Assembly: GCF_000417875.1 (NCBI RefSeq)
Contig: NW_006920887.1
Span: 463,199 to 527,198, forward strand
Direction of reading: 5' to 3'
DNA: 64,000 nucleotides
Source: Pseudozyma flocculosa PF-1
Lineage: Eukaryota; Basidiomycota; Ustilaginomycetes; Ustilaginales; Ustilaginaceae
Part shown: one piece after another, positions 1-10,283 of the stretch
Position numbering within the stretch: the first letter of the stretch is position 1
How the letters are laid out: each line of letters opens with the position of its first letter
The notes under the pieces: model-generated
What the model saw: the letters and a program-made list of their open reading frames with translations, nothing else
Database searches by the model: none
Told to the model about the DNA's origin: nothing
Program-made: the position numbers and the translations under genes

Positions 1-2862
1 GGCACCAGTGCCGCGTCGAACCGCAAGCACGCGCAGCGCCCTCTCTCGCTCAGCCTCTCCACCGGGCGGGCCTCTCCAGCGCTATCGTCCGACTCTCACG
101 ACGGAGCTGATCATTTCCGGCGCCCGTTCGCCGCAGGTGGCGAGCAGGGTCAGCCCGCCGCTCCTCATCCTAGGAGGCTGGCCACCCTTCGGCGAGCTGT
201 GCTCGATAGCCTCGACCAGGTGGCGATCGGATGCAAGGACGCCAACCTCGAGCTCGAGCAGCTGGCCGATGGCGAAGAGCTGAGTCTGCTCAAGGACATG
301 TACGCCCTCGACGCGTCGCCGGTCGATGCCGGTTCCGAGGGCGACCTGACGCACCAAGAAGACACTTCCATCTCCTCGATCGGGCCGGTGACCGAGCACG
401 ACCGGCCGACGGCCTGGGCCGCCACGTTGCCGCGAAGTGCTGCCGCTGCCAGCGCCAGCAAGCGGCCATCCGTCGACCTAGCCCGCACCGGCTCGCTGCG
501 CAGCGACGATGACGGGTGGTCCCGCGGCGTTGTCAGCCCAGTGGGGCGCAAGCGCCTGTCGCTGCTCAGCGACGGGCTCCCAGCGGCGATGGGCGCAACG
601 ACGCCAGGACCCCACTATGACCGGGCGGCTGGCGCATCGTCGTCAGCGTCGAAGAGGGAGAGTCTCATCTCAGAGGGCCAGCCAAGCACCTACCGCTCGC
701 CGCGGCTCAGCTACGTGACGGAAAAGTCGGCGACGCCCGGACCCAACGAGTCGGCCGCCTCGAAGCGCCTGAGCTACATCTCTGCCTCTTCCGCTGCCGC
801 CTCGGTCGGGCCCAAGTCGCCCGTCTCGAACGCATCGCCGTTCCGGGCCGGGTCGCCCTTCGGCCTCTACGCCAGCCCTTCGTCGCGCAACGGCGAGGCG
901 AGGAGCAACCGGACGAGCATCGTGGGTCCCAACAGCATCTTCGGTCCGACTGCGCCCCCAGAGGAGGTACTGGACCCTCAGACGCTGCTCGGCCTCAAGA
1001 ACCGCTTTGAGCGGATGCACCTCGCCAGGCGCAGGGCGCTCTGCCATCTGCTTGCCCTCGAGTTCCCGCAGACAGAGGACGCCATCGGAAAGGAGAAGAA
1101 GGCCGCTCTCGACGTGGCGGACTGCTGGGAGCTCCCTTGCCGTCGCATGGCAGATCTCGCCGACCTTTTCGCTCGAGAAGCGCGGGCTGCCATGGCCACG
1201 CTCAGCGACGAGATGGGCATGGCATTTGGCACAGCGCTGGCCACGGGCGGCAGCGGCAAGCGGTCGGCTTCCGGAGAGGGTCAGAGCGGCCATCTTGCGC
1301 CGCCGTCAGTCAGCGAGGTTGATGGCAGGGCCGCATCGCGCGCCTCGTCTGGTATCACTGGGCATCTTGGACTCGAGGATCGCTTCTCGGCCATGGCCTT
1401 GTCCCTGCGCTCGGTCCAGGCCAAGCTGCGCGTCTGCGCCGAGGACATCAACGTCAAGCGGCCATCCGAGCTGCACGGCCTGGAATCAAGCGGAGGCTCT
1501 AGCGGCGACGGAGGCGCTGCGCCAGCTACGGCGACCTTGGAGGCCGAGGATTCACCAGCTCTCTCGCAGGTGGATCGCGTTCAGCGCATGTTCGAGAGCA
1601 TCAAGGACGACTTGCTTGCGCTCTCGGCTGAATGGGAAGCCGGCGTCAAGTTCTTCAAAAAGGAGAAGCGATCGACGCCAAGCCCGGCTCTGTTTGAGGG
1701 CGACGAAGATGTGGCTCGCATCAATGCTGCGCGCGATCTCGAGTCTCCAATGGAGGCGGACGAGGATGCTGCCCGCGCCGGCCTGGGCGTCGGCGTCGAT
1801 GCCGACGGGACTGGGGCGTCCCGCATCGTCTACGAGAGCGGTGGAAAGGTGTCTGGCAGCCGAGCGGCGGGCGCGGGAGCAGAGGATGATGATGATGACG
1901 ACGACGACATCGCGGCTCTGCTGCTGCGCTCGACGTCGCCCCAGCATCTGCCGCCTCCCGGCCTCGAGCAGGTGTTTGAGAGCATCGCGGGCATGGCGAG
2001 CATCGCCGGAATCGGCGGGTCGAAGCTCAGCAGGGACGAGCGCATCCGTCAAGCCAAGCTGCGCCGCGCCGAGGAACAGGAGGAAAAAGCCAAGAAGCAG
2101 AGCCACCGCCACACGATCGACCCGGCCGGCATCGTTTCGGAGCTCAACGATGTGATCCGGACGCGCAAGGCCAACGTCGAGCGCAACGCGGCAGCAGCCG
2201 GCGGTAGCGTGGACGCAAGCGCCCAGCTCGGCCGGGCCAGCCTCGACGCCAAGCGCTACCGCGAATCGAGCCCGTCTGCCGGTTTGGGCAGCAGTCGAGT
2301 CGGCGCGGGACAGGGCTTGGGCTCGCCGCTCGATCTGCGTGCCTCGGCGACCATCACGGGCGTCTTCGAGGGCAACAATGGCGATGGCGGGAGCGCCAAC
2401 TGGTCGCCCGCGATCGATACCGACGCTGGGTCGTTGTCGACGTCGAGTCGGCGCGCCTCGCGGTACAATGTGGCAAACGAGCGACGCGCCTCGACCCTCT
2501 ACCGACACCTGCACAGGCGATCCGACGATGCTGCCGATGGCGCGGCTTCGGAGTCGTTTTCGCCGCTCGTCGAGCAGCCATCAAGGGACAGGCTGCCACC
2601 GTCGTTGTCGTCGTCGTCGTCGGCCTCGACGTTCCTCCCTGCTTCGACTTCGAACGGGCGCATGAGTCTCGACGCCGTGACTGCACTCAACGGCAGCCCC
2701 TCGGCCATGGCCGCCGCTCGGCACGGGGCGGGAGGCGTCGCGGCAGAAGGTGCACGGCCGGCGTCGTTCGCCCAGACGCTCGACCTCGACCTCGAGAGGC
2801 ACGTAGCCGAGTTTGCGGCAAGGCAGAAGCGACAGGCATCGGCAGTCGGGGCATCCGGGTGA
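1..2862 (+). CDS. Ser-rich protein of unknown function, 5' end outside window
   Basis: The frame is open from base 1 with no stop until TGA at 2860-2862, so at least 953 codons are present and the true start lies upstream. I do not recognise the family. The first ~300 residues and the last third are low-complexity Ser/Ala/Gly/Arg with many SP and RxxS-type sites. A more ordered middle part (about 955-1290 and 1560-1700) has mixed charged and hydrophobic helices, including the string RFERMHLARRRALCHLLAL. A run of seven Asp sits near 1885-1910. A basic helix (about 2020-2100) rich in K/R/E follows. The composition suggests a phosphorylated scaffold or regulatory protein, which is inference. Convergent with the bL21m gene, 373 bases away. 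The coding call is strong because of length and third-position G/C bias; the function is unknown. Confidence 0.75.
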   Translation, partial: GTSAASNRKHAQRPLSLSLSTGRASPALSSDSHDGADHFRRPFAAGGEQGQPAAPHPRRLATLRRAVLDSLDQVAIGCKDANLELEQLADGEELSLLKDMYALDASPVDAGSEGDLTHQEDTSISSIGPVTEHDRPTAWAATLPRSAAAASASKRPSVDLARTGSLRSDDDGWSRGVVSPVGRKRLSLLSDGLPAAMGATTPGPHYDRAAGASSSASKRESLISEGQPSTYRSPRLSYVTEKSATPGPNESAASKRLSYISASSAAASVGPKSPVSNASPFRAGSPFGLYASPSSRNGEARSNRTSIVGPNSIFGPTAPPEEVLDPQTLLGLKNRFERMHLARRRALCHLLALEFPQTEDAIGKEKKAALDVADCWELPCRRMADLADLFAREARAAMATLSDEMGMAFGTALATGGSGKRSASGEGQSGHLAPPSVSEVDGRAASRASSGITGHLGLEDRFSAMALSLRSVQAKLRVCAEDINVKRPSELHGLESSGGSSGDGGAAPATATLEAEDSPALSQVDRVQRMFESIKDDLLALSAEWEAGVKFFKKEKRSTPSPALFEGDEDVARINAARDLESPMEADEDAARAGLGVGVDADGTGASRIVYESGGKVSGSRAAGAGAEDDDDDDDDIAALLLRSTSPQHLPPPGLEQVFESIAGMASIAGIGGSKLSRDERIRQAKLRRAEEQEEKAKKQSHRHTIDPAGIVSELNDVIRTRKANVERNAAAAGGSVDASAQLGRASLDAKRYRESSPSAGLGSSRVGAGQGLGSPLDLRASATITGVFEGNNGDGGSANWSPAIDTDAGSLSTSSRRASRYNVANERRASTLYRHLHRRSDDAADGAASESFSPLVEQPSRDRLPPSLSSSSSASTFLPASTSNGRMSLDAVTALNGSPSAMAAARHGAGGVAAEGARPASFAQTLDLDLERHVAEFAARQKRQASAVGASG

Positions 2863-3235
2863 TGACCTGTAGCGGGCGCTGGACCGACGGCGAACGGCGC
2901 GGCGCAGAGCAGTGCGGCACGGGCTGCATCAGTAATGGGCTGTTAGATGTTTTCCTTCTCTCTTCGCTGTGTAATTCCACCACAATCACTGCGAGTGCGG
3001 TCGCCTACTGAGCTGTCGAGGAAGAATCCTGGGGCGGGGCAGTGACGGTCGAAGAACCTGGCTGCATCCACCACGGGGCAATGCCAGAGCTGGCCCCATC
3101 GTGCGCTCCAGAACATCGCACTTCCACACGTGCGGAGATGACCCGGCGGCAGAGCAACCTGGCGCATCTCTGGATTCCGACGTGGGTCGCATTCGTAACC
3201 TCGCCGGGCGTCAGACATATACAGGTGACGTGCGG
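2863..3235. other. Convergent 3' intergenic region
   Basis: This is the 3' flank shared by the left-edge gene and bL21m. I see no conserved ORF, RNA gene or repeat here. Confidence 0.6.
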
Positions 3236-4200
3236 CTACGAGGCGTTGCGGGGCGCGATCTCGATGCGCTCGATGCGGATGCGGGTGTAGGGCTGCTTGT
3301 GCTCGATGGTCTTCTTGTAGCCCTTCCTCCGCTTCTTTTTGAGGATGCGCTCCATGGCGCCCTTTGTGTGTTCGACGACGACGGCGCGCACCCGTACCGC
3401 CGTGGGGTCGAGGGTGGCGCCGATGTGGGCCAGGCCCGCCGGGTGGAGGCGGGTGGCCCACGAGCTGGACACGGCTCGGACCTGGTCTGCGATGCTCGAT
3501 TGCGTCGTCCCTGCCGCTGCCCCCGCCGCTGCTGGTGGTGGTGCCGCTGCTGTCGCTGATGATGTTGGTTGCGTCGCGTGCGAGGACGAGGACGAGATGT
3601 ACGAGTTGGGGCCGGTGAGGACCGACCTGCGCATCAATGCGCTGGGGCCGCGGGAACGGCAGTGCATAGGATCCTGGGCGCGGAGGGTGTAGTCGCGCGA
3701 GCCGACCTCGTGGATCCGGTCGAGCTCGAGGACGTCTCCGACCTCTACGTCCTTGAGGCGGGGCACGGTGACGAGGTCGCTGGCGGCGAGGAGGAAGGTG
3801 CGGCCGGTGATGGACGCCACAACATAGTGGTTGGGCTGAGTGCGCAGCAGCTCGAGGGCCTCTGCCGTCGCGCTGATGGGTTCGCTCGGAAGCGGGCCCG
3901 ACGAGAGAGAGGGGCCGGTGGACGTAGACGACGAGGCGATCGCAGTCTGCGAGGATGGGCCTGCAGATGGCGCGGCAAAGGCGCCAGAGGTGCTCAGGTA
4001 GCGAGGTGCGGCGACGCCCGCCAGGACGCCGTCGAGGCGCGACTTGCCCTTGAGGCTGTGCGAGAAGGCCGTGCGAAGACCTGGCGAGGCGAGGTGGAGT
4101 GTGGCAAGGCGATCAGGGCCGTCCGGTCAGCAAGAGGCGCGCCGCCATCTCCAGGCCGTACCGGTGCGCTCGGGCCCTACTCACTGTTCATGCTGGCCAT
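3236..4200 (-). CDS. Mitochondrial large-subunit ribosomal protein bL21m
   Basis: Model: exon 1 4185-4200 (16 nt), intron 4081-4184 (GTGAGT...CAG), exon 2 3236-4080; 286 aa. The start is the only upstream ATG that joins the long exon in phase, giving MASMN-S and then a basic, Ser/Thr-rich leader that looks like a mitochondrial presequence. The L21 core begins near residue 88 (YVVASITGRTF, then VEVGDVLELDRI). It resumes near residue 215 and ends in the family signature KKKRRKGYKKTIEHKQPYTR, which binds 23S-type rRNA. Between the two halves is an Ala/Ser/Pro-rich insertion of roughly 75 residues that bacterial L21 (about 100 aa) lacks. The yeast counterpart is Mrpl49. Divergently paired with ATP synthase alpha. 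The assignment is firm; the 16-nt first exon is predicted only from splice signals and phase. Confidence 0.88.
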
Positions 4201-5114
4201 GGCGAGAAGGTGGTTTGCGGGAGGATACGGACGAGCAACGACGATGTGACAAAGGCGGCCGGGGGATGATGGCGAGCGTTTCTTCCTGCAGGGCGGGCCC
4301 CTCAGCGGAAAAAGGGTCGGGGTCGTGGAGCCCGGCCCCGTGCTGCTCAGACTCGCACGAGACAGACGGATGAAGGCATGTCGAGGTGATCGACACCTCC
4401 GGAGGGTGGGGTGCGGCAGGCTGCGGCGTCAGACCTGTGTGCGGCCCTTGCCCGGGACTTGGAGGCCCAGCCTGAGCCTGCCTCCGATCGGTCGCGAAGA
4501 AAAAGCAAGACGACGGACGAGCTCGGGTGCCGCTCGACGGCCGCTTGGAGCGACTCGAGGTTGGATTTGCCCTCGATCGTCATGTTGAATTGAGCGGCGC
4601 GGGGTCTGTATTTGACCGCCAGTCCGAATTGTATTGGCACCTCGACGGCATCTGGCTCAGAGGCGATCCGCCTGTGGCCGCCCAGTCAGGATTCGCAATT
4701 TTCTTCTTGGCTGGGACGACCTGGCTGGGCTTGGGCTGGCAGGGCCTGAGCTTGGCTGGCCCGGGGGGCGGTTGGGGCGAGCGAGGGGAGCGAGATCGCA
4801 CAACCGCCCTGCCCGCCCACCCGCCCGCCCAGGTCCGGTCGGGCCCTCTGCTGTCCGCCCGTCTGTCCGTCCGCCCGTGGGCGCGCGCACGCTCACTCGC
4901 CGCCTTGGCTGGCCCGTTTGGAAGACGGCGGGCGGCCGAGGAAGAGGAGAGGCTAGGCAGGGCGACAGATCAGAGCGACCCAAGGCCAGGCCCGCCCGCC
5001 CCGTCTCTCCCCTCTTTCCTCCCGCCTCTCGAGTCTTCCCCACCCACACCACCCCCCATCACCACTCACCCCCGTCCTCCCTCTCCCTATCCCAACATCG
5101 TACCAACCGCCGCG
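4201..5114. promoter_or_regulatory. Shared divergent promoter of bL21m and ATP synthase alpha
   Basis: This 914-base region lies between the two start codons. It contains an inverted CCAAT (ATTGG at 4633-4637), repeated CTGGC/GGCAGG strings (about 4730-4770) and a long pyrimidine-rich leader just before the 5115 ATG (about 4990-5100). A divergent pair of mitochondrial genes suggests co-regulation, for example by a HAP/CCAAT factor. That is inference from one motif. Confidence 0.5.
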
Positions 5115-7672
5115 ATGCTCGCTCGTTCCGCCGGCATTGCCACCGCCAACCTCGCCCGTTCGGCCGCCGTCCCCGTGGTACGTTTCCTCGGCACGACCTC
5201 GACCTTTTCTCTGTGCGCGCTCGTCGCAAGGGGTGCCATCGAAGGGGCGCAGCCAGCATGACAGATGGTCGCGGCACGGCAGGCCGGAGGGGGTCACGCT
5301 CCCCTAATTGGCCGCCTGGCCTCCTCCTGTCATCGCTGCGGCCGTCTGTCGATCATCGCACCATCATCGTCGGAGCGGCAGCAGCCAGAGAGCAGGGGCG
5401 GTCGCAGCAGCAGCACCCCGAGCAGCCATCCTCTTGGTTGGACATAGGAGCATGGGACCGGTGATCCTAGCGAGCCTCCGAGCAGCCGCCAAACCTCGTC
5501 AGGGCGTGGCATCTGCCCTCGTCGGCCACGATCCGGACGGCGTCATGCCTGTGCCGACACGGGGATGGTCGCGATTGCCAACCCATCGCTTGGCATGCAC
5601 CGTGTCCTGCCTGCTGGCCTGTGCTGGCGAGGCGTCTGACGCAGCTCGTCCAATCGTGCTCTGCTGCTGCTTGCTGTCTGCCGTCTCTGCCACCGCTCCG
5701 ATACTATCTGCGAAGGTCAAAGGGCGCCGTCGACCTGCTGCCCTCGCCATCTCTGCAGAGGTCGACCCTTTGCTGACCTCGTCCACACCGTCCCCTCTTT
5801 GCAACGACAGGCGCGCCGTTCGGTTGCCAACGCCGTCCGCACCTACGCCACTGCCAAGCCCGGTGAGCATCGCTTTCTCGCTTTTATCGTCTTGAGAACG
5901 CAGCGAAGCGAGGGAAAATCCCCTCGCGTATCGATCCCCTCTCGGCATAGCCGCTGACCATCTCGTTTCCCCCTCTGTCATCGATAACCCTCCTGAACGC
6001 CTCGCAGCTGCCTCCGAGGTCAGCTCCATCCTTGAGCAGCGCATCTCGGGTGCCTCCGCCGGCGGTGATGTCCAGGAGACTGGCCGTGTCCTCAGTGAGT
6101 GTCCTCAGTCGCACGTAGGGTGGCCGATGGCAAGACGCTCGTTGCCGATTACCTTGTTTCCGCCTGCGATGACCCAGACGACGCTGACAGCTGCTTTTTC
6201 CGCCCTTGCCTCTCACTCGCGTGTCGCGCTCGTCTACAGCCATTGGTGACGGTATCGCCCGTGTCTACGGTCTCCGCAACGTCATGGCCGAGGAGATGGT
6301 TGAGTTCTCGTCGGGTGTCCGCGGCATGTGCCTCAACCTCGAGGCCGACAACGTCGGTGTCTCGATCTTCGGTTCCGACCGTCTGATCAAGGAGGGCGAC
6401 ACCGTCAAGCGAACCGGCCAGATCGTCGACGTCCCCGTCGGCCCCAAGATGCTCGGCCGTGTCGTTGACGCGCTCGGCAACCCCATCGACGGCAAGGGCC
6501 CCATCGAGGCCGCTGAGCGCCGCCGTACCTCGACCAAGGCGCCCGGTATTCTGCCCCGCCAGTCGGTCAACCAGCCCATGCAGACCGGCATCAAGCCCAT
6601 CGACGCCATGGTCCCCATTGGACGTGGCCAGCGTGAGCTGATCATTGGCGACCGTCAGACCGGCAAGACCGCCGTCGCCATCGACACCATCCTCAACCAG
6701 AAGCGTTGGAACGATGGCCAGGACGAGGACAAGAAGCTCTACTGTGTCTACGTCGCCGTCGGCCAGAAGCGCTCCACCATCGCCCAGCTGGTCAAGACGC
6801 TCGAGGAGAACGACGCTATGAAGTACACCATCATTGTCGCCGCCACCGCCTCCGAGGCCGCCCCGCTCCAGTACCTCGCCCCCTTCTCGGGTGCCTCGAT
6901 CGGCGAGTGGTTCCGTGACAACGGCAAGCACGCCCTCATCATCTACGACGACCTGTCCAAGCAGGCCGTCGCCTACCGTCAGATGTCGCTCCTCCTCCGA
7001 CGACCCCCCGGCCGTGAGGCCTACCCCGGTGACGTCTTCTACCTCCACTCGCGTCTCCTCGAGCGTGCCGCCAAGATGAACAAGACCCACGGCGGCGGAT
7101 CGCTCACCGCCCTCCCCGTCATCGAGACCCAGGGTGGTGACGTGTCGGCCTTCATTCCCACCAACGTCATCTCGATTACCGACGGCCAGGTCTACCTCGA
7201 GTCCGAGCTCTTCTTCAAGGGTATCCGTCCCGCCATCAACGTCGGTCTCTCGGTCTCGCGTGTCGGCTCCGCCGCCCAGTCCAAGCTCTACAAGTCGGTT
7301 TCGGGCTCGCTCAAGCTCTCGCTCGCCCAGTACCGTGAGCTGGCCGCCTTTGCCCAGTTCGGCTCCGACCTGGACCCCGCCACCCGCGCCACCCTCAACC
7401 GTGGTACCCGCCTGGTCGAGCTGCTCAAGCAGCCCCAGTTCGTGCCCATGGCCACCGAGGTCCAGATCCCCATCATCTACGCCGGTGTCAACGGCCTCGT
7501 CGACGAGGTTCCCCCGGAGCGCATCGTCGAGTGGGAGAACTCGTTCCGCGAGAAGCTCTCCACCGAGGACGCCCTCCTCGCCGAGATCTCCAAGGGTCAG
7601 CCCAACGACGAGCTCTTCTCCAAGATGAAGAGCCTCATTCAGGACCACGTCAAGGGCTTCCTCTCGGCCTAA
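5115..7672 (+). CDS. ATP1: ATP synthase F1 subunit alpha, mitochondrial
   Basis: Exons 5115-5177, 5811-5862, 6008-6094 and 6240-7672; 1635 nt, 544 aa, the usual length for fungal Atp1 (about 545). All introns are GT-AG with phases that close. The first intron is long (633 nt). Exon 1 gives a Ser/Arg/Ala-rich matrix-targeting presequence ([17 protein letters not shown]). Exon 3 carries the N-terminal SSILEQRI segment. Exon 4 begins [11 protein letters not shown] and contains the Walker A loop GDRQTGKTA, followed by the typical alpha-subunit [12 protein letters not shown]. The alpha subunit forms the non-catalytic nucleotide sites of the F1 hexamer on the inner mitochondrial membrane. Codon use is strongly biased to C-ending codons, as expected for a highly expressed gene. 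Divergent from bL21m. Confidence 0.97.
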
Positions 7673-8375
7673 GCGCGGCGTCCCTGCCCTAGTCCGCGTC
7701 GTCGCTGTCGTAGCCGGCAGCAGCGTTACCGTCGCCTCGAGGGTCCTGCTTTCCCCCTCCCCTCGTCTGCGGCGGCTTGAAAAGCCAGACGTCGTCCCAA
7801 GTGCATAGTCTTTTTTCTGGTGTCGGGCGGTGCGGCTGATGCTTGCTCCGCGAGGCGCCCGCCGTCGCGTCTGTCGTCTGCCTGGCGTGACAGGGTGGCA
7901 GCGGTGCGTGTCCGCAGGCATTCGTCGTTGCCGCTCGGCATTGTTCAAAGTCGAAATACATACAGATCGAATCCTTCCTCTGCGCTTGTCGATCTGCCTG
8001 TCTGCTCCCCGTCTCCCTCTCTCTCGGTCCTCTCTTTCTTGGATGTGCGGCGGGTTGCTGCGCTTTGCTCGGGGCGAGGCTGTGCTAGCCGGGGGAACCG
8101 GGGAATTGACCAGCTGGTCCCATGCGTGCGCTCAAAGCATCGAGGGAGCTGCTATCGACCAGAGCGTTGCAGAGTCTACCCCCTTCTCTCTTCGCTACCG
8201 GTGAGAGCAGCCACAGAAGAGAGGACGACAGCTGTGTAGGGCAAGCGTCCGCCCGTCCGCGCCGGCACTCTGGCGGCCCTCGCTCGGACGCGCGACGTCC
8301 ATCCCGAGAAGAATAAGCAGCCCTCCCAAACTTCCCACTTCATACTTTGTTTGTTTCAGCTCCTCAACAACACCA
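7673..8375. other. 3' flank of ATP1 and 5' flank of tRNA-Tyr
   Basis: No convincing ORF. The region is T/C-rich and unstructured to the eye. It ends in an A/C-rich stretch just upstream of the tRNA. Confidence 0.5.
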
Positions 8376-8481
8376 CCGAGCTTAGCTCAGATGGAAGAGC
8401 GATGGTTTGTAAGCGGAGCAGCCCTTGAACGGGCTCTAGATTGACCACCATAGGTCGCCAGTTCGATTCTGGCAGCTCGGA
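8376..8481 (+). tRNA. tRNA-Tyr (anticodon GTA) with a 33-nt intron
   Basis: The full cloverleaf is visible: acceptor CCGAGCT (8376-8382) pairs with AGCTCGG (8474-8480), and the discriminator is A at 8481. The D arm is GCTC...GAGC. The anticodon stem ATGGT (8402-8406) pairs with ACCAT (8447-8451) around loop TTGTAA + C, so the anticodon is GTA. The T arm is GCCAG-TTCGATT-CTGGC (8457-8473). The intron is 8413-8445, directly 3' of position 37 as in nuclear tRNA-Tyr genes generally, and contains a GCCC/GGGC hairpin. The mature length is 73 nt before CCA addition. Confidence 0.95.
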
Positions 8482-8486
8482 TTAGC

Positions 8487-8492
8487 TTTTTT
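8487..8492 (+). terminator. RNA polymerase III T-run terminator
   Basis: Six consecutive T residues begin 6 bases after the discriminator base of the tRNA-Tyr, the usual Pol III stop. Confidence 0.85.
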
Positions 8493-8537
8493 GCATGGTC
8501 TTTTTCGGCTCAGCTGACCCCTGCCACCCACCGGGTG

Positions 8538-8562
8538 GGCTGGCTGGCTGGCTGGCCTGCCA
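8538..8562. repeat. CTGG tandem tract
   Basis: Four to five tandem GGCT units followed by GGCCTGCC. Similar GGCAGG/CTGGC strings recur upstream of many genes in the window. Confidence 0.6.
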
Positions 8563-8576
8563 AGCTTTGCTCAGTT

Positions 8577-9327
8577 TCAGGGCGGTGAGGCTTGCTGTGC
8601 TTGCTGCAGCAGGTAGGTAGAGGGAGAGTGGCAGTTGAGTCTGTGGTTCAAGCAAGCTGATGGTGACATGCTTGGCCAAGTTCTGAAGTGGGCAAGGTGT
8701 GGGAACAAGACTGTTGCACCCACCAGCTGGACCACCAACTGGCAGGTCCAGCTGACAGGTCTATGTAGGGCCCTCCAGGCAACTTGGAACCACACTGCTG
8801 GGTCAATCAATGGTGGCCAGCTCTTCATCTGCCTTGTGGCCCATAGTGGCAGGGTCTGCAGCCACAGTCAGGAGATCCTCTGGGCGCAGCAGGGTGCCAA
8901 ATCTGGCTCAGTCCTGGATGTGGCTGTCAACAGCTTCCTCACCCTGCAGCTTGACGTTCTGCTGAGGACAAGTTTGCATGTACTTGTGTGACCTGTACCA
9001 TTCAGCATCCACCATCCACAGCTCTACATCAGGAGCAGAAAGATGCTGTTGCTGGATGTTGTTGGTAGTCTGTAGCTCCTCAACATCACTGGTGAGGGTT
9101 TTGATGGTGCTGAGCAGGTCAAGATTGTTGGCCTCAAGGTTCTCAATGCGGTTGTGCAGGTCCTGGATCGAGCCAAGGATCAGGTCAAGATCTTCCTGGG
9201 TTAAGTGCACAGCCATAGTGGTAGTGCAGGCATGCAGTGGGGTGACGGGGATGGTAGTCCTTGTTGCAGTAGCAATAGGCCCACTGTCCTGTGGTAAAAA
9301 CCAGGAGGGGGGGGGGGGGGGTGTCAC
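8577..9327 (-). pseudogene. Decayed retrotransposon Gag-like ORF
   Basis: On the minus strand an ATG near 9215 opens a helical, coiled-coil-like protein (MAVHLTQEDLDLILGS, then Leu/Asn/Glu heptads) that ends in SHIQD at a TGA near 8908. The same frame resumes after that stop for ~36 codons (RFGTLLRPEDLLTVAAD...) and stops again. A different frame is open to 8577. I read this as a Gag-type N-terminal domain broken by stops and a frameshift. Codon use (CTG, AAG, AGG) is unlike the C/G-ending neighbours, which supports a foreign origin. No reverse transcriptase, integrase or LTR was seen. A non-mobile hypothetical gene cannot be excluded. Confidence 0.45.
9307..9321. repeat. Poly-G tract (15 G)
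   Basis: Fifteen consecutive G beside the Gag-like relic. On the far side of the gap is a run of thirteen C (9625-9637). Such tracts commonly break assembly. Confidence 0.9.
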
Positions 9328-9359
9328 AAAAAACGAGCGCCTCCACTACACATTACTTT

Positions 9360-9453
9360 ACCCGTTACCCCCCTTCCCTTCCCTTCCTTCCCTACCGTCC
9401 TACCTTACCTTACCGTACCGTCCCTCCCGTCCCTTCCGTTCGTAACTACTCGT
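9360..9453. repeat. Pyrimidine-rich short repeats at gap edge
   Basis: Irregular reiterations of CCTTCC and TACCGTACC lead into the gap. They are not the fungal telomere repeat. Confidence 0.6.
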
Positions 9454-9617
9454 NNNNNNNNNNNNNNNNNNNNNNNNNNNNNNNNNNNNNNNNNNNNNNN
9501 NNNNNNNNNNNNNNNNNNNNNNNNNNNNNNNNNNNNNNNNNNNNNNNNNNNNNNNNNNNNNNNNNNNNNNNNNNNNNNNNNNNNNNNNNNNNNNNNNNNN
9601 NNNNNNNNNNNNNNNNN
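9454..9617. other. Assembly gap (N)
   Basis: 164 unknown bases flanked by pyrimidine repeats and homopolymers. The real length is unknown. Confidence 1.
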
Positions 9618-9959
9618 TTTTCGACCCCCCCCCCCCCTTTTCTCCCTTCTCCAGCTACTCTACCTGCCCTCCGCCTCTTGAACATTGCCGTGAACACCTT
9701 TACTTCTGCCTGACAATCAAATCACACCTCACTGCCACTCTCATTGCCTTGCCACCCAGCCCCAGACAACCTTTGCACCACCCTCACTGCCTTCGGCACA
9801 GCCGCCAGCTCTCCAGGTGTGCTGGTGTCAGCGGCACGGGCAGTGAAGTGAGTGAGGAGATGGATGTTGGATGGAGAAAAGGAGGGAAGCTGCTGGCAGG
9901 GAAAAAGGGAAGCGCGCGCAGCACGGTCGGAACCGAGACCGCGCGGCACCAAGCCCCTT

Positions 9960-10250
9960 GCCACCACCCTTGCGCCACCCTCAAGCCCCCTTGCGATCCC
10001 TTGCGGCCCCTTGCAACCGCCCTTTTGGCCCTCCAGAGAGCTGCCAGCCCTCCAAGCACCGGCCAGCCACCCTCACAGCACCCTCAAGCCCCCTTGCGGC
10101 CTCTCACTTCATCCACCCTTGCGGCCCACAGGAGATCTGCCAGTCCTCCAAGCACCTGGCAGCCACCCTTGTGTAAGCCCAGGCAGCCCTCTGGACATCC
10201 ATGAGCCCGCTCCTACCTCACCCCACCCTTGTGTGAGCCCACTCCTGGCC
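9960..10250 (+). repeat. C-rich imperfect direct repeats
   Basis: Several motifs recur, including CCCTCAAGCCCCCTTGCG (near 9978 and 10089), CTCCAAGCACC followed by GGCAGCCACCCT-like sequence (near 10048 and 10147) and CACCCTTGTGT (near 10165 and 10226). The reading frame through them is open but has no believable protein character. It looks like the non-coding leader of the element described next. Confidence 0.55.
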
Positions 10251-10283
10251 GTGGCCCAATCTTGTAAATTAGGGTTGGAAACT

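Noticed and set aside
6149..7948. 599-codon open frame antisense to ATP1
   Set aside because: Antisense of a strongly biased gene; the translation is Leu/Gly/Asp/Val/Glu repeats with no domain.
9360..9453. Possible telomere or subtelomere repeat next to the first gap
   Set aside because: The units are irregular CCTTCC/TACCGTACC, not TTAGGG/CCCTAA, and ordinary genes lie on both sides.
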